This document shows, piece after piece, positions 54,771 through 64,000 of a DNA stretch of 64,000 nucleotides. The stretch lies in contig JADJPG010000043.1 in NCBI GenBank assembly GCA_016713365.1, positions 1 through 64,000 of the forward strand. Direction: 5' to 3'. A program made the position numbers and the translations under genes. Every line of letters begins with the position of its first letter. Positions within the stretch are counted from its first letter, which is position 1. Source of the stretch: Verrucomicrobiota bacterium. GTDB lineage: Bacteria; Verrucomicrobiota; Verrucomicrobiia; Limisphaerales; JADJPG01. Under the pieces are notes generated by a model. It saw only the letters and a list, made by a program, of their open reading frames with translations. It did not search any database and was not told the origin of the DNA.

Positions 54771-56278
54771 GCGGTAAGAGTGGTGTCGCCGGAGCCGGAT
54801 CCAATTGCGGCGGTTATAATGTCATGCTCGGTCCACTGAGCCGTCGGTCGAATCTCCGCGAGCACGCCGCGGCACATCACACCGATGGTGTCGCACACGC
54901 CGAGCAGTTCAGGCAGATACGAGCTGACAAAGATGACGGACTTGCCTTCCGCGGCGAGCTGGCCAATCAAACGATAGATGGCCGCCTTGCTGCCGACGTC
55001 GATGCCGCGCGTGGGTTCATCCAGCAGTAGAATCTTCGCCTCGTGATGCAGCAGGCGACCGATCGCGATCTTCTGCTGATTCCCGCCGGACAATTCACCA
55101 ATGTCCTGATCTGGTCCCTGGGCGCGCACTTCGAGTCGCTCCATCCAGCGGCGGGTGCAATCGCGCTGGGCCCGCTGGCTGATGAATCCCGCTCGCGCCA
55201 CCGAGGCGAGGCTGGTGGCGGTTAAATTGTCGGCGAGCGAGCGATTCAGCATCAAGCCTTCCTCCTTGCGATTCTCGCTGAGCAGACCGATCCCCGAATT
55301 CAATCGTGACGTGGGCGAGGCGTGAGTTTCGTTGCGGCCGAAGACTTCCACCGTGCCGGCGGAAAGACGATCCAGACCAAACGCCGCGCGAAGCATCTCG
55401 GTGCGTCCGGCTCCGATGAGGCCCGCGATGCCAAGGATTTCCCCGGCGCGGAGCGTGAGACTGGCGGAACGCGGCTTTGCGTCACCAGCGAGATTCTTGA
55501 GTTCGAAAACCGTTTTACCCAACTGATGCGGCGTGCGCGGATAAATCTCCGTCATATCGCGACCCACCATCAGGCGAATAATCTCGGAAAGCTGGACGGT
55601 CTTCATGTCGCCGGCGCCGACGCTTTCGCCGTCACGCAAGACGGTGTAGCGGTCGCAGAGCCGCTGGCACTCTTCGAGGAAGTGCGAGATGTAGACCACG
55701 CTCACCCCGCGTTTCTGGAGCTTTCCGATGACCGCGAAAAGATTCTCGGTGTCGACCTGGGTGAGGCTGCTAGTCGGTTCGTCCATGATGATGACCTTCG
55801 GATCACCGATCAAAGCGCGGGCGATTTCGACCACCTGCTGTTCAGCGATGGTCAACGAGCGAACCGAAACGTCGAGCGGGATGCTGTCGTGGTGAAGTTC
55901 CGCCAGCGCACGGCGAGCGAGTTCGCGGCGGCGGGTGCGATTGATCCAGCCGAATCGCGCGGGTTCAGAACCGAGTAGAATATTCTCCTCCACGCTGAGA
56001 TCCGGCGCGAGCGTGAGCTCCTGATAAATCATCGCGATTCCGGATTCGCGAGCGTGCAAGGGATTCTCCGGGGTGAACGGCGTTCCGTTGAGCTCGATGC
56101 TTCCCCCATCAGGCTGATACGCGCCGCTCAGGATTTTCATGAGCGTGCTCTTGCCGGCCCCGTTCTCGCCAATCAACGCGTGAACCTCGCCCGGGCCGAT
56201 CTCGAGCGAGACGCCGCGCAAAGCGTGGGTGGCGCCGAAGGATTTTCGGACGCCGGACATCCGGAGACGCGCGGTCAT
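54767..56278 (-). CDS. Ribose-type ABC transporter ATP-binding protein
   Basis: Intact, 503 residues with two fused ATPase domains, as in RbsA. First domain: Walker A GENGAGKSTLMKILSG, Walker B VIIMDEPTSSLTQ. Second domain: degenerate Walker A GLIGAGRTEMLRAAFG, signature LSGGNQQKIAIGRLL, Walker B LLLDEPTRGIDVG. ATGA-type overlaps join it to both the binding-protein and permease genes, so all three are one operon. Confidence 0.96.
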   Translation of the reverse strand: MTARLRMSGVRKSFGATHALRGVSLEIGPGEVHALIGENGAGKSTLMKILSGAYQPDGGSIELNGTPFTPENPLHARESGIAMIYQELTLAPDLSVEENILLGSEPARFGWINRTRRRELARRALAELHHDSIPLDVSVRSLTIAEQQVVEIARALIGDPKVIIMDEPTSSLTQVDTENLFAVIGKLQKRGVSVVYISHFLEECQRLCDRYTVLRDGESVGAGDMKTVQLSEIIRLMVGRDMTEIYPRTPHQLGKTVFELKNLAGDAKPRSASLTLRAGEILGIAGLIGAGRTEMLRAAFGLDRLSAGTVEVFGRNETHASPTSRLNSGIGLLSENRKEEGLMLNRSLADNLTATSLASVARAGFISQRAQRDCTRRWMERLEVRAQGPDQDIGELSGGNQQKIAIGRLLHHEAKILLLDEPTRGIDVGSKAAIYRLIGQLAAEGKSVIFVSSYLPELLGVCDTIGVMCRGVLAEIRPTAQWTEHDIITAAIGSGSGDTTLTA

Positions 56279-57255
56279 TTCAGATACTTGTCCAGCGGCG
56301 GATAGAGCAGCTCTTTGATGTCCGGCTGATCGGCATTCTCCGGCGTGACGAGAACGACGCCGGTGTCGATGCGTTTCTCGACCTTCTTACCTTGGAGATG
56401 CTCGACCATCGTCATCACACCCTTGTAGCCCATGAAGACCGGATTCTGCACGACGAGTCCCTGCACGTCGCCGCGCTTGAGATCGGCGACGGATTGCGAT
56501 CCGGCATCGAAGCCGACCATCTTGACCTTGCCGCCAGCCTTGCCGATGTCGCGGAGCGCTTTCGCCATCGCAATGGTGGGCGGTTCGCACGGAGCGAAGA
56601 TGCCATTCACATCGCGACCGAAACGGTTCAGGAGATTTTGGGAAGCTTGGTATCCGGTCTCGCGCGTCGGGCCGGCGTATTGATCCGAGGAGATGAGCTT
56701 AATCTGCGGAAACTCCTTCTTCAGCGTATCGACGAATCCAGTTTCGCGTTCCTCAGTGCTCGCTGATCCGACCGCGTAACGCAGTAGTATGACGTTGCCT
56801 TTGCCTTCGAGCAGCTTGCCCATGTGCTGCGCAGCGAGCACACCGCCCTTGTAGTTATCCGTGGCGACGAAGCTGACGTAGTTGTCCGACTTCAGACCGG
56901 AATCCATGATCACGACCGGCACCTTGGCGCGGATGGCGTTGTTTACCGGGCGCACCATTGCTTGGGAATCTAGCGGGGCGAGCACGATGCCGTTCACGCG
57001 GCGCGTGGTGAAATTCTCGATGGTCTGAATCTGCTGGTCGCGATCGTCTTCCTTCAGCGGGCCTTTCCAGATGACGTCCACCTTGATGCCTTGCTCGGCG
57101 AGTTCGTTGCGAGCCTTGAAGGCGCCGGCGTGGATCGATTTCCAGAACTCGTGCGTGGTGCCCTTCGGGATGACTGCGATCGTGTAATTCTTCTCAGCGG
57201 CCGACGCAGACAGCAGGCCACAAAGCAGGCAGGCGAGCAGGCGGAGTGATTTCAT
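56275..57255 (-). CDS. Ribose-type ABC transporter substrate-binding protein
   Basis: Intact, 326 residues with signal peptide (LLACLLCGLLSASA). Peripla_BP_4 fold: IAVIPKGTTHEFWKSIHAGA, GIVLAPLDSQAMVRPVNNAI, VVIMDSGLKSDNYVSFVATD and KMVGFDAGSQSVADLKRGDV. It delivers a sugar to the RbsC/RbsA-like partner. It is first in the operon, so its promoter lies in the 57256-57372 stretch next to the palindrome cluster. Confidence 0.95.
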   Translation of the reverse strand: MKSLRLLACLLCGLLSASAAEKNYTIAVIPKGTTHEFWKSIHAGAFKARNELAEQGIKVDVIWKGPLKEDDRDQQIQTIENFTTRRVNGIVLAPLDSQAMVRPVNNAIRAKVPVVIMDSGLKSDNYVSFVATDNYKGGVLAAQHMGKLLEGKGNVILLRYAVGSASTEERETGFVDTLKKEFPQIKLISSDQYAGPTRETGYQASQNLLNRFGRDVNGIFAPCEPPTIAMAKALRDIGKAGGKVKMVGFDAGSQSVADLKRGDVQGLVVQNPVFMGYKGVMTMVEHLQGKKVEKRIDTGVVLVTPENADQPDIKELLYPPLDKYLK

Positions 57256-57371
57256 GCGGGGAAGCTAAGGAAACGGGACGGGGGCGTTTCAACCCTTTTG
57301 ATGGAAGAGGCGCAAGGCGAGGGCTCCCCGAAGTTGTGATGGCGAACGGCAATCCGTCTTCGTCGGCTCTC

Positions 57372-57558
57372 GGTCGCGGAGCGACCACCTGACGGTAGCC
57401 GTGTGCTTCAGCCCACGGATTAGGATAGAAACGCTCTCGTCGCGGAGCGACGATTGAAATTGAAGACTGGCGTTCAGGCGTCGCTCCGCGACGCACTCTC
57501 CATTCTCGATTACCGTGGGCAAAAGCCCACGGCTACCATCGCATTCTCGCTCCGCGAG
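57372..57558. repeat. REP-like palindrome cluster
   Basis: Five hairpins within 190 bp: GGTCGC-gga-GCGACC (57372-57386), CGTCGC-gga-GCGACG (57438-57452), GCGTCGC-tcc-GCGACGC (57478-57494), CCGTGGGC-aaaa-GCCCACGG (57513-57532) and CTCGC-tcc-GCGAG (57546-57558). Four share a CGCGGAGCG or CGCTCCGCG core in alternating orientation, as in BIME-type REP arrays. The rest of the 57256-57662 gap contains no gene I can support. Confidence 0.8.
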
Positions 57559-57662
57559 ATAGATCTGAAGTGACCTTCATTTCACACGAAACCCTCCGAT
57601 AGCTCCATCAGCTTGCGGTGTCTTGACTTCAAAGCAGCGTTCCCAAACACTCCCGAACTCTT

Positions 57663-59612
57663 ATGTCCGAGCCCAAAGAAAATGTGTTGATGGAGAAGAT
57701 TGTCTCCCTCTGCAAACGTCGCGGATTCGTCTACCAGTCGTCGGAAATCTACGGCGGCATTCAAGGATTTTGGGACTACGGTCCGTTGGGCGCTGAGCTC
57801 AAACGCAACGTGAAGGAGCTCTGGTGGTCCACGATGACGCGATTGCGTGATGACGTGGTCGGCCTCGAAGCGACCATCATCATGGCCCCGCAAATTTGGC
57901 GCGCGAGCGGTCACGTGGATACGTTCTGCGATCCGATGTGCGACTGCCTGCTGACGAAGAAGCGCTTTCGCGCCGACCAGGTCGAGCCGCAGAGCGGTAA
58001 TGTATTTTGGTTTATTGGTGCGATGGAAACTGAGGCTTTTGAAGAGTGCCGAAACTTGATCCAAGAGAACCCGAATCAGTTTACTTGCTCGGTGGAAAAA
58101 GTGGTTTCGTTGCTTGAGGCCGGTCGACTAGTCGAACTGTCAGGCGATTTGGCGGCGTCAATGCAGTCCAGAGATAGTGAAAGCCCTTTCTCAGTTCCAA
58201 AGCTCTTACTAAAATTGGGCCCACATTATTTTAAGGAGTATGCAGTAATGCTGCCGCCAGGTAAGCCGCCGGAAAGCGCGAGAAAAACAGCGTTGCAGTA
58301 TTACTCGAAGCTCGGAATCAAGGCTCCTAAGCTACTTGGTGAGCGCGTGGAAAAGGTTGAAAACTCTACGCGCTTCAATCCTGAAAACGGATCCCTTCTT
58401 ACTCCTCCAGTTCCATTCAACTTGATGTTTAAGACCTACGTTGGTCCAACGGCCACCGAGGAGGATGTTGCCTATCTTCGTCCCGAAACCGCGCAGGCGA
58501 TTTTCGCGCAGTTCAAGAACGTGCTCGAAACCTCGCGTCAGAAAGTGCCGTTCGGCATCGCGCAGGTCGGCAAGGCGTTCCGCAATGAAGTCACGCCGCG
58601 CAATTTCACGTTTCGCTCCCGTGAGTTCGAACAGATGGAACTCGAGTTCTTCATCAAACCCGATGAAGCGGTGGAAGTGATCTCCGGTGCGGTGGCGACG
58701 CCGAAAGGGGCAGGGCATCCCGGCGAACCGCAGCCGAGCTGGGGCTGGCAGATCTGGCACCAGTATTGGGTCGAGGAACGCATCAAGTTCTACGAAGGCA
58801 TCGGCCTCCCGCGTACGACGCTCGAAGAGTATTGGCAGAAGCCCGAGGAGCTCGCACACTACGCGCGGGCTTGCGTGGACATCCTGTTCAAGTTCCCGTT
58901 TGGCACGCAGGAACTGGAAGGCATCGCGGCGCGCAGCGATTTCGATCTGTCCCAGCACGCGCGTTTCTCCGGCAAGACGATGGGCGTGTTCGACGAAGAT
59001 TTGCGCACCGCTTGGGGCAAGCTCGACGACGCGAAGAAGAAGGACGTATCGGAGCGCTACTATCAGGCGCGTCTGCGTTATCTAACCAAGTCCGGCGTGG
59101 AGCAGGCAAAGGCGGAAAAGCAGGCCAAGGAAGACGCGGAAGGTCTGGCGAAGGGCCAATACATCCCGCACGTTATCGAGCCGTCCGCTGGCGTGGATCG
59201 TCTGATCCTCGCGCTGGTCGCGAATGCGTTTTCTGAAGTCACCACTACGGACGACAAGGGTAAGAGCGAGACGCGCGTGGTGATGAAGTTTCATCCGCGC
59301 GTGGCGCCGATCAAGGTCGGCGTGTTTCCGCTGCTCAAGAACAAGCCGGAACTGATCGCGAAGGCTAAGGAAGTCTTCGAGTCGTTGCGCGGACACATGA
59401 TGGCGTTCTACGACGATGCCGGCGCGATCGGCCGCCGCTATGCGCGTCAGGACGAGGCGGGCACGCCGTTCTGCGTGACGATTGATTTCGATACGTTGGG
59501 CGAGAAACCGGAATTGCTGAACACAGTGACGATTCGCCATCGCGATGACGGCAAGCAGGAGCGGTTGCCAATTGCCGAGCTGCAGGGCTGGTTGCTGGCG
59601 CGCATTCGTTGA
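57663..59612 (+). CDS. glyQS: Glycyl-tRNA synthetase, dimeric type, with a large insertion
   Basis: 649 residues, class II synthetase of the alpha2 type. Start MSEPKENVLMEKIVSLCKRR is typical. Motif 1 region GGIQGFWDYGPLGAELK; motif 2 FRNEVTPRNFTFRSREFEQM; motif 3 PSAGVDRLILALV; C-terminal anticodon-binding domain VGVFPLLKNKPELIAKAKEV. Between residues about 110 and 252 (DNA 57990-58420), where bacterial relatives have a shorter Cys-containing insert, there is a ~140-residue segment with clearly lower GC and different codon use. It has only two Cys and so no evident zinc ribbon. A second, smaller insert (about residues 440-485) is Lys/Ala-rich. The frame is unbroken and all catalytic motifs are present, so the enzyme should be functional. 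Confidence 0.95.
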   Translation: MSEPKENVLMEKIVSLCKRRGFVYQSSEIYGGIQGFWDYGPLGAELKRNVKELWWSTMTRLRDDVVGLEATIIMAPQIWRASGHVDTFCDPMCDCLLTKKRFRADQVEPQSGNVFWFIGAMETEAFEECRNLIQENPNQFTCSVEKVVSLLEAGRLVELSGDLAASMQSRDSESPFSVPKLLLKLGPHYFKEYAVMLPPGKPPESARKTALQYYSKLGIKAPKLLGERVEKVENSTRFNPENGSLLTPPVPFNLMFKTYVGPTATEEDVAYLRPETAQAIFAQFKNVLETSRQKVPFGIAQVGKAFRNEVTPRNFTFRSREFEQMELEFFIKPDEAVEVISGAVATPKGAGHPGEPQPSWGWQIWHQYWVEERIKFYEGIGLPRTTLEEYWQKPEELAHYARACVDILFKFPFGTQELEGIAARSDFDLSQHARFSGKTMGVFDEDLRTAWGKLDDAKKKDVSERYYQARLRYLTKSGVEQAKAEKQAKEDAEGLAKGQYIPHVIEPSAGVDRLILALVANAFSEVTTTDDKGKSETRVVMKFHPRVAPIKVGVFPLLKNKPELIAKAKEVFESLRGHMMAFYDDAGAIGRRYARQDEAGTPFCVTIDFDTLGEKPELLNTVTIRHRDDGKQERLPIAELQGWLLARIR

Positions 59613-59718
59613 CGAGTTGCCTCGCCCGGCCGGTAATAGTTCTCAAGTGAGCTGGCCGTTCGCCGATAACATTGGCGTAGCGAAGCCTGCTACCTAAGTT
59701 AGCCAAGCTACAACTCCT

Positions 59719-59750
59719 GACCCGCCTTTGCCTTAAAGGCGGGTCTTTTT
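59719..59750 (+). terminator. Rho-independent terminator after glyQS
   Basis: Stem GACCCGCCTTT (59719-59729) and AAAGGCGGGTC (59735-59745), 5-base loop, followed by TTTTT (59746-59750). Perfect pairing with a T-run immediately after it. It ends the glyQS transcript, and lepA must therefore start from a promoter in about 59751-59900. The rest of the 305-bp glyQS-lepA gap holds no gene I can support. Confidence 0.9.
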
Positions 59751-59917
59751 GCCTGCAAGGTGTCACGACAAGCCTTTGCGCCGCAGAATCCGCTTTTCTT
59801 AAGCCCGCATGCCGGTATCTTCTCGCGGAATCAGTTGCGGTTGTGCCGCGTGACCAGCAGAGCAGGGCGGGGTTGCCCAGCCAGTGGATTGCGCGCGAGC
59901 CGCAGGAAGAATCACAG

Positions 59918-61711
<1,794 letters not shown>

Positions 61712-61745
61712 TCCTGTCACCAACGCACGCCGATACCCACTCGTC

Positions 61746-62999
61746 ATGAACATCAACTGGTTTCTGTCCAGCAAGGTCCGGCAGGCGTCCCACATGCACA
61801 AACATGTCTGGAAGCTGCTGTGCGCTCAGCGCGATTTGTTGTCACCAAAGGCAATCGAATCCGTCGAGTTGGCTCTGGATGGGATCAAGAAGGTGTTCAC
61901 CGGGCCGCTTGATAGATCGGCTTTGGACGGTGAGATGTCGAATTTGGAGAAAGTTGCGAACCAATGGCTGAAACCGTATCCGAGCGCGGCAATTCGGGAG
62001 AATATTGAAGTCCTGCTCGTGGCGATCGCCGTCGCGATGGGTATCCGGACATTCGTCGCGCAGCCGTTCAAGATTCCCACGGGTTCCATGCAGCCGACGT
62101 TGTACGGAATTACGTCGAATCCCGATTTTATGTACGGCGGCTCGGACTCTGACTTGAAGCCGAATCCGGATTTCGAGGTTCCGAACCGCGTAAAGCGATT
62201 CTTCCTCTACTGGTTTACTGGGGTCAGTTACGAGCATGTCGTTGCTGAATCCGAGGGCTCGATGCAAACAACGCACGACGAGCCGAAGCGGTTTCTGCTG
62301 TTTAATTTGAAGCAGGATTTCCAATTAGGCGGCAAGACCTATACGGTCTGGTTCCCGCCAGATCGTTTCCTGTTGCGGGCTGGTTTGATCGATCGCTATG
62401 GCCGGCCGAATCCCAGAATCTTCAAGCCTGGAGAGGACGTCGTGAAGATGAAATCCTACAGCGGCGACCATCTTTTTGTGGATCGAATCACTTACAATTT
62501 CCGCCGACCGAACCGTGGAGAGATCGTGGTATTTGAAACCAAAAACATTCCGCGGATGGCGGCTGACCAGATCGGCCAGTTTTACATCAAACGCCTGGTC
62601 GCGTTGGGCGGCGAGAAAGTTCAAATTGGTGATGATCGGCATCTGGTCATCGATGGGAAACGATTGGATTCAACAACCCCACATTTCGCCGGTGTGTATT
62701 CGTTCGATCCCGCCATGCCGCCTCGCGACAGCCAATATTCCGGTCATGTCAATGAGAACACCGGACGTTCCCAGGCTGGACGTGGAAACCTCGCGCCGCT
62801 TTTCGAGAACGCAGGAACCACCTTCGACGTTCCTCCAGAAGACTATTTGGTAATGGGTGACAACACTGTGAACAGCTCCGACTCGCGGACGTGGGGATCG
62901 TTTCCACGTGAGAATGTGATCGGAAAGGCGCTGTGCGTGTATTGGCCGTTCGGGGCTCAGGATGGTCGCAAGAGCAGGTTCGGCTTAACGAAGGACTAA
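61746..62999 (+). CDS. lepB: Signal peptidase I, long form
   Basis: 417 residues, intact. Membrane anchor ENIEVLLVAIAVAMGIRTFV; catalytic Ser114 in PTGSMQPTLYG; catalytic Lys282 in FYIKRLVALGGE; box E DYLVMGDNTVNSSDSRTWG. Only about 55 residues separate the Ser and Lys in E. coli LepB. Here it is 168, so an extra ~110 residues (about 125-250, with FLLYWFTGVSYEHVVAESEG and FQLGGKTYTVWFPPDRFLLR) are inserted. A ~75-residue cytoplasmic N-terminal extension precedes the anchor. It cleaves Sec signal peptides. Confidence 0.95.
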   Translation: MNINWFLSSKVRQASHMHKHVWKLLCAQRDLLSPKAIESVELALDGIKKVFTGPLDRSALDGEMSNLEKVANQWLKPYPSAAIRENIEVLLVAIAVAMGIRTFVAQPFKIPTGSMQPTLYGITSNPDFMYGGSDSDLKPNPDFEVPNRVKRFFLYWFTGVSYEHVVAESEGSMQTTHDEPKRFLLFNLKQDFQLGGKTYTVWFPPDRFLLRAGLIDRYGRPNPRIFKPGEDVVKMKSYSGDHLFVDRITYNFRRPNRGEIVVFETKNIPRMAADQIGQFYIKRLVALGGEKVQIGDDRHLVIDGKRLDSTTPHFAGVYSFDPAMPPRDSQYSGHVNENTGRSQAGRGNLAPLFENAGTTFDVPPEDYLVMGDNTVNSSDSRTWGSFPRENVIGKALCVYWPFGAQDGRKSRFGLTKD

Positions 63000-63097
63000 T
63001 TGCAGGAAGGACTCTTTGGAATAGTGAATCTTTTACTATTAAAGCCGCACAATGTTTGTTATGTTTATCAACGGTTAAGCCTGTCACTTCGGAGAAC

Positions 63098-64000
63098 TCA
63101 CCTCTTGCTGTTCAAACCCTCGCGATACGCCTTCAAATAGGATTCTCCGGTCCGCTTCCACGAGAAATCCAGTCGCATCGCGTTCTGTTGCATCTTCGTT
63201 CTAAGTGCCGGCGTTTCATACAACACCAGCGCTTTCCGAATCGCCTTGGCGAGCGCGCGAACGGAATACTCGTGAAACTTGATCCCGTTCGCCTCGGAAT
63301 CATCCTCAGTCAGGTCCGTCACGGTATCGTCCAAACCGCCGGTGACACGAACGATTGGCAGCGTCCCGTAGCGTTGGCTGTACATCTGATTCAATCCGCA
63401 CGGTTCAAAGCGCGATGGCATCAGGAAGAAGTCCGAGCCCGCCTCAATCCGGTGAGATAATCCCTGATTGTAGCCCAACGTAATCGCAACCTTGTTCGGA
63501 TACCTCCGTGCCAGATCAGCATAAGCCCGTTCGAACTCGGCTGAGCCGCTGCCCAGCAGTGCAAACTGGAGATTCGCCGCGAGCATTTCCTCCAAAGCGC
63601 CAATCTGGATATCAACGCCTTTCTGGTCAGCCAGCCGGGTAATGCTGCCGAACAACGGAGCATTCGGGTTCACGGGAAGGCCGAGTTCCTTTTGCAACGC
63701 GGCCTTGTTCGCCGCCTTTCCCGCCATTCGGTCCACGCTGTAGGCGAACGGCAGGCTGGGATTGTCCGTCGTGTTCCATTCGTCGTAGTCCACGCCGTTC
63801 AGAATTCCTACGAGACTTTCCTGACGCGCCCGCAGCGCTGGATCCAATCCGCAACCATACTCCTCAGTGGTAATTTCGCGGGCGTAGCGCGGGCTGACGG
63901 TGGTCAACAAATCCGCATAACTGATGGCGGCTTTAAGGCAGCTCAGCTGACCCCAGAATTCCGCGCCGTCCGGATTGAAGTAATCCAAGGGCAGGTTGGC
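63098..64000 (-). CDS. glgA: Glycogen synthase, C-terminal part (runs off the window)
   Basis: GT5-family ADP-glucose transferase; the 5' end lies beyond position 64000, and the open frame continues to the edge (LDYFNPDGAEFWGQ). The visible part holds the end of the N-terminal domain (LLTTVSPRYAREITTEEYG, GILNGVDYDEWN) and the C-terminal Rossmann domain with SITRLADQKGVDIQ, the nucleotide-sugar motif SRFEPCGLNQMYSQRYGTLP and RVTGGLDDTVTD. The C-terminus is at 63098. It converges on lepB with 98 bp between the stops. Confidence 0.95.
   Translation of the reverse strand, partial: ANLPLDYFNPDGAEFWGQLSCLKAAISYADLLTTVSPRYAREITTEEYGCGLDPALRARQESLVGILNGVDYDEWNTTDNPSLPFAYSVDRMAGKAANKAALQKELGLPVNPNAPLFGSITRLADQKGVDIQIGALEEMLAANLQFALLGSGSAEFERAYADLARRYPNKVAITLGYNQGLSHRIEAGSDFFLMPSRFEPCGLNQMYSQRYGTLPIVRVTGGLDDTVTDLTEDDSEANGIKFHEYSVRALAKAIRKALVLYETPALRTKMQQNAMRLDFSWKRTGESYLKAYREGLNSKR

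Noticed and set aside
59613..59917. tRNA or small RNA gene between glyQS and lepA
   Set aside because: Apart from the terminator hairpin, no cloverleaf or other stable conserved structure could be recognised.

Overview
The window looks like bacterial metagenome-type sequence from the Verrucomicrobiota (Pedosphaera/Limisphaerales-like). The assignment rests on gene content, not a database search: an S1 sulfatase, CotH kinase, DUF1080, PQQ-like beta-propellers, a PVC-type CxxCH haem protein, a Gfo/Idh/MocA oxidoreductase, a giant RHS protein, Tat-exported enzymes, and a MoxR/DUF58/DUF4129/DUF4350/SpoIIM/RDD gene set, all at high GC. I found no tRNA, rRNA, CRISPR array or intact insertion sequence.

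Region 1 (1-20 kb) is very GC-rich, and most of its genes carry several frameshifts. In order it holds: tandem MoaD/ThiS sulfur carriers with a NIL-domain protein, a two-CBS protein, an S1 sulfatase (-), a ComEC-like protein whose metallo-hydrolase motif is lost, a secreted CotH protein (-), a ~6 kb secreted RHS/YD-repeat protein, a ~4 kb secreted protein built from two copies of one HYR-containing module, a secreted SUMF1/FGE-fold protein and a hypothetical protein (-). It ends in a 21-bp tandem repeat array at 20.09-20.34 kb and ~490 bp of apparently non-coding DNA.

Region 2 (20.8-37.8 kb) is a 16-gene run on the minus strand. Transcription would run from high to low coordinates: GYF-RDD, DUF2752, three small Zn-ribbon or membrane proteins, DUF4129, DUF4350, MoxR ATPase, three consecutive membrane-anchored HEAT-repeat paralogues, DUF58, SpoIIM-like, RDD, then an M20 peptidase and aconitase. 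Several neighbours overlap by ATGA or GTGA, which argues for translational coupling of the MoxR/DUF58 membrane module. The three HEAT genes sitting between MoxR and DUF58 are the most unusual part.

Region 3 (37.8-53.7 kb) starts with a decayed IS200-like (Y1/RAYT) transposase. A block of carbohydrate and periplasmic oxidation genes follows: Gfo/Idh/MocA oxidoreductase, two PQQ-like propellers, DUF1080, an amidohydrolase, a sorbosone-dehydrogenase/cytochrome fusion and an AGE epimerase, with queG and aroK among them. After these comes a GcvH-like protein translationally coupled to a COG0523 (CobW-like) GTPase, then a Tat-exported protein of unknown function.

Region 4 (53.7-64 kb) holds a ribose-type ABC importer (-), a REP-like palindrome cluster, glycyl-tRNA synthetase with an AT-rich ~140-residue insertion, a strong terminator, lepA, a long signal peptidase I, and the 3' part of glycogen synthase (-), which runs off the window.

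Many breaks are single-base indels inside otherwise well-conserved frames. I treat them as probable consensus errors except where noted. Coordinates of frameshifted genes are outer bounds.
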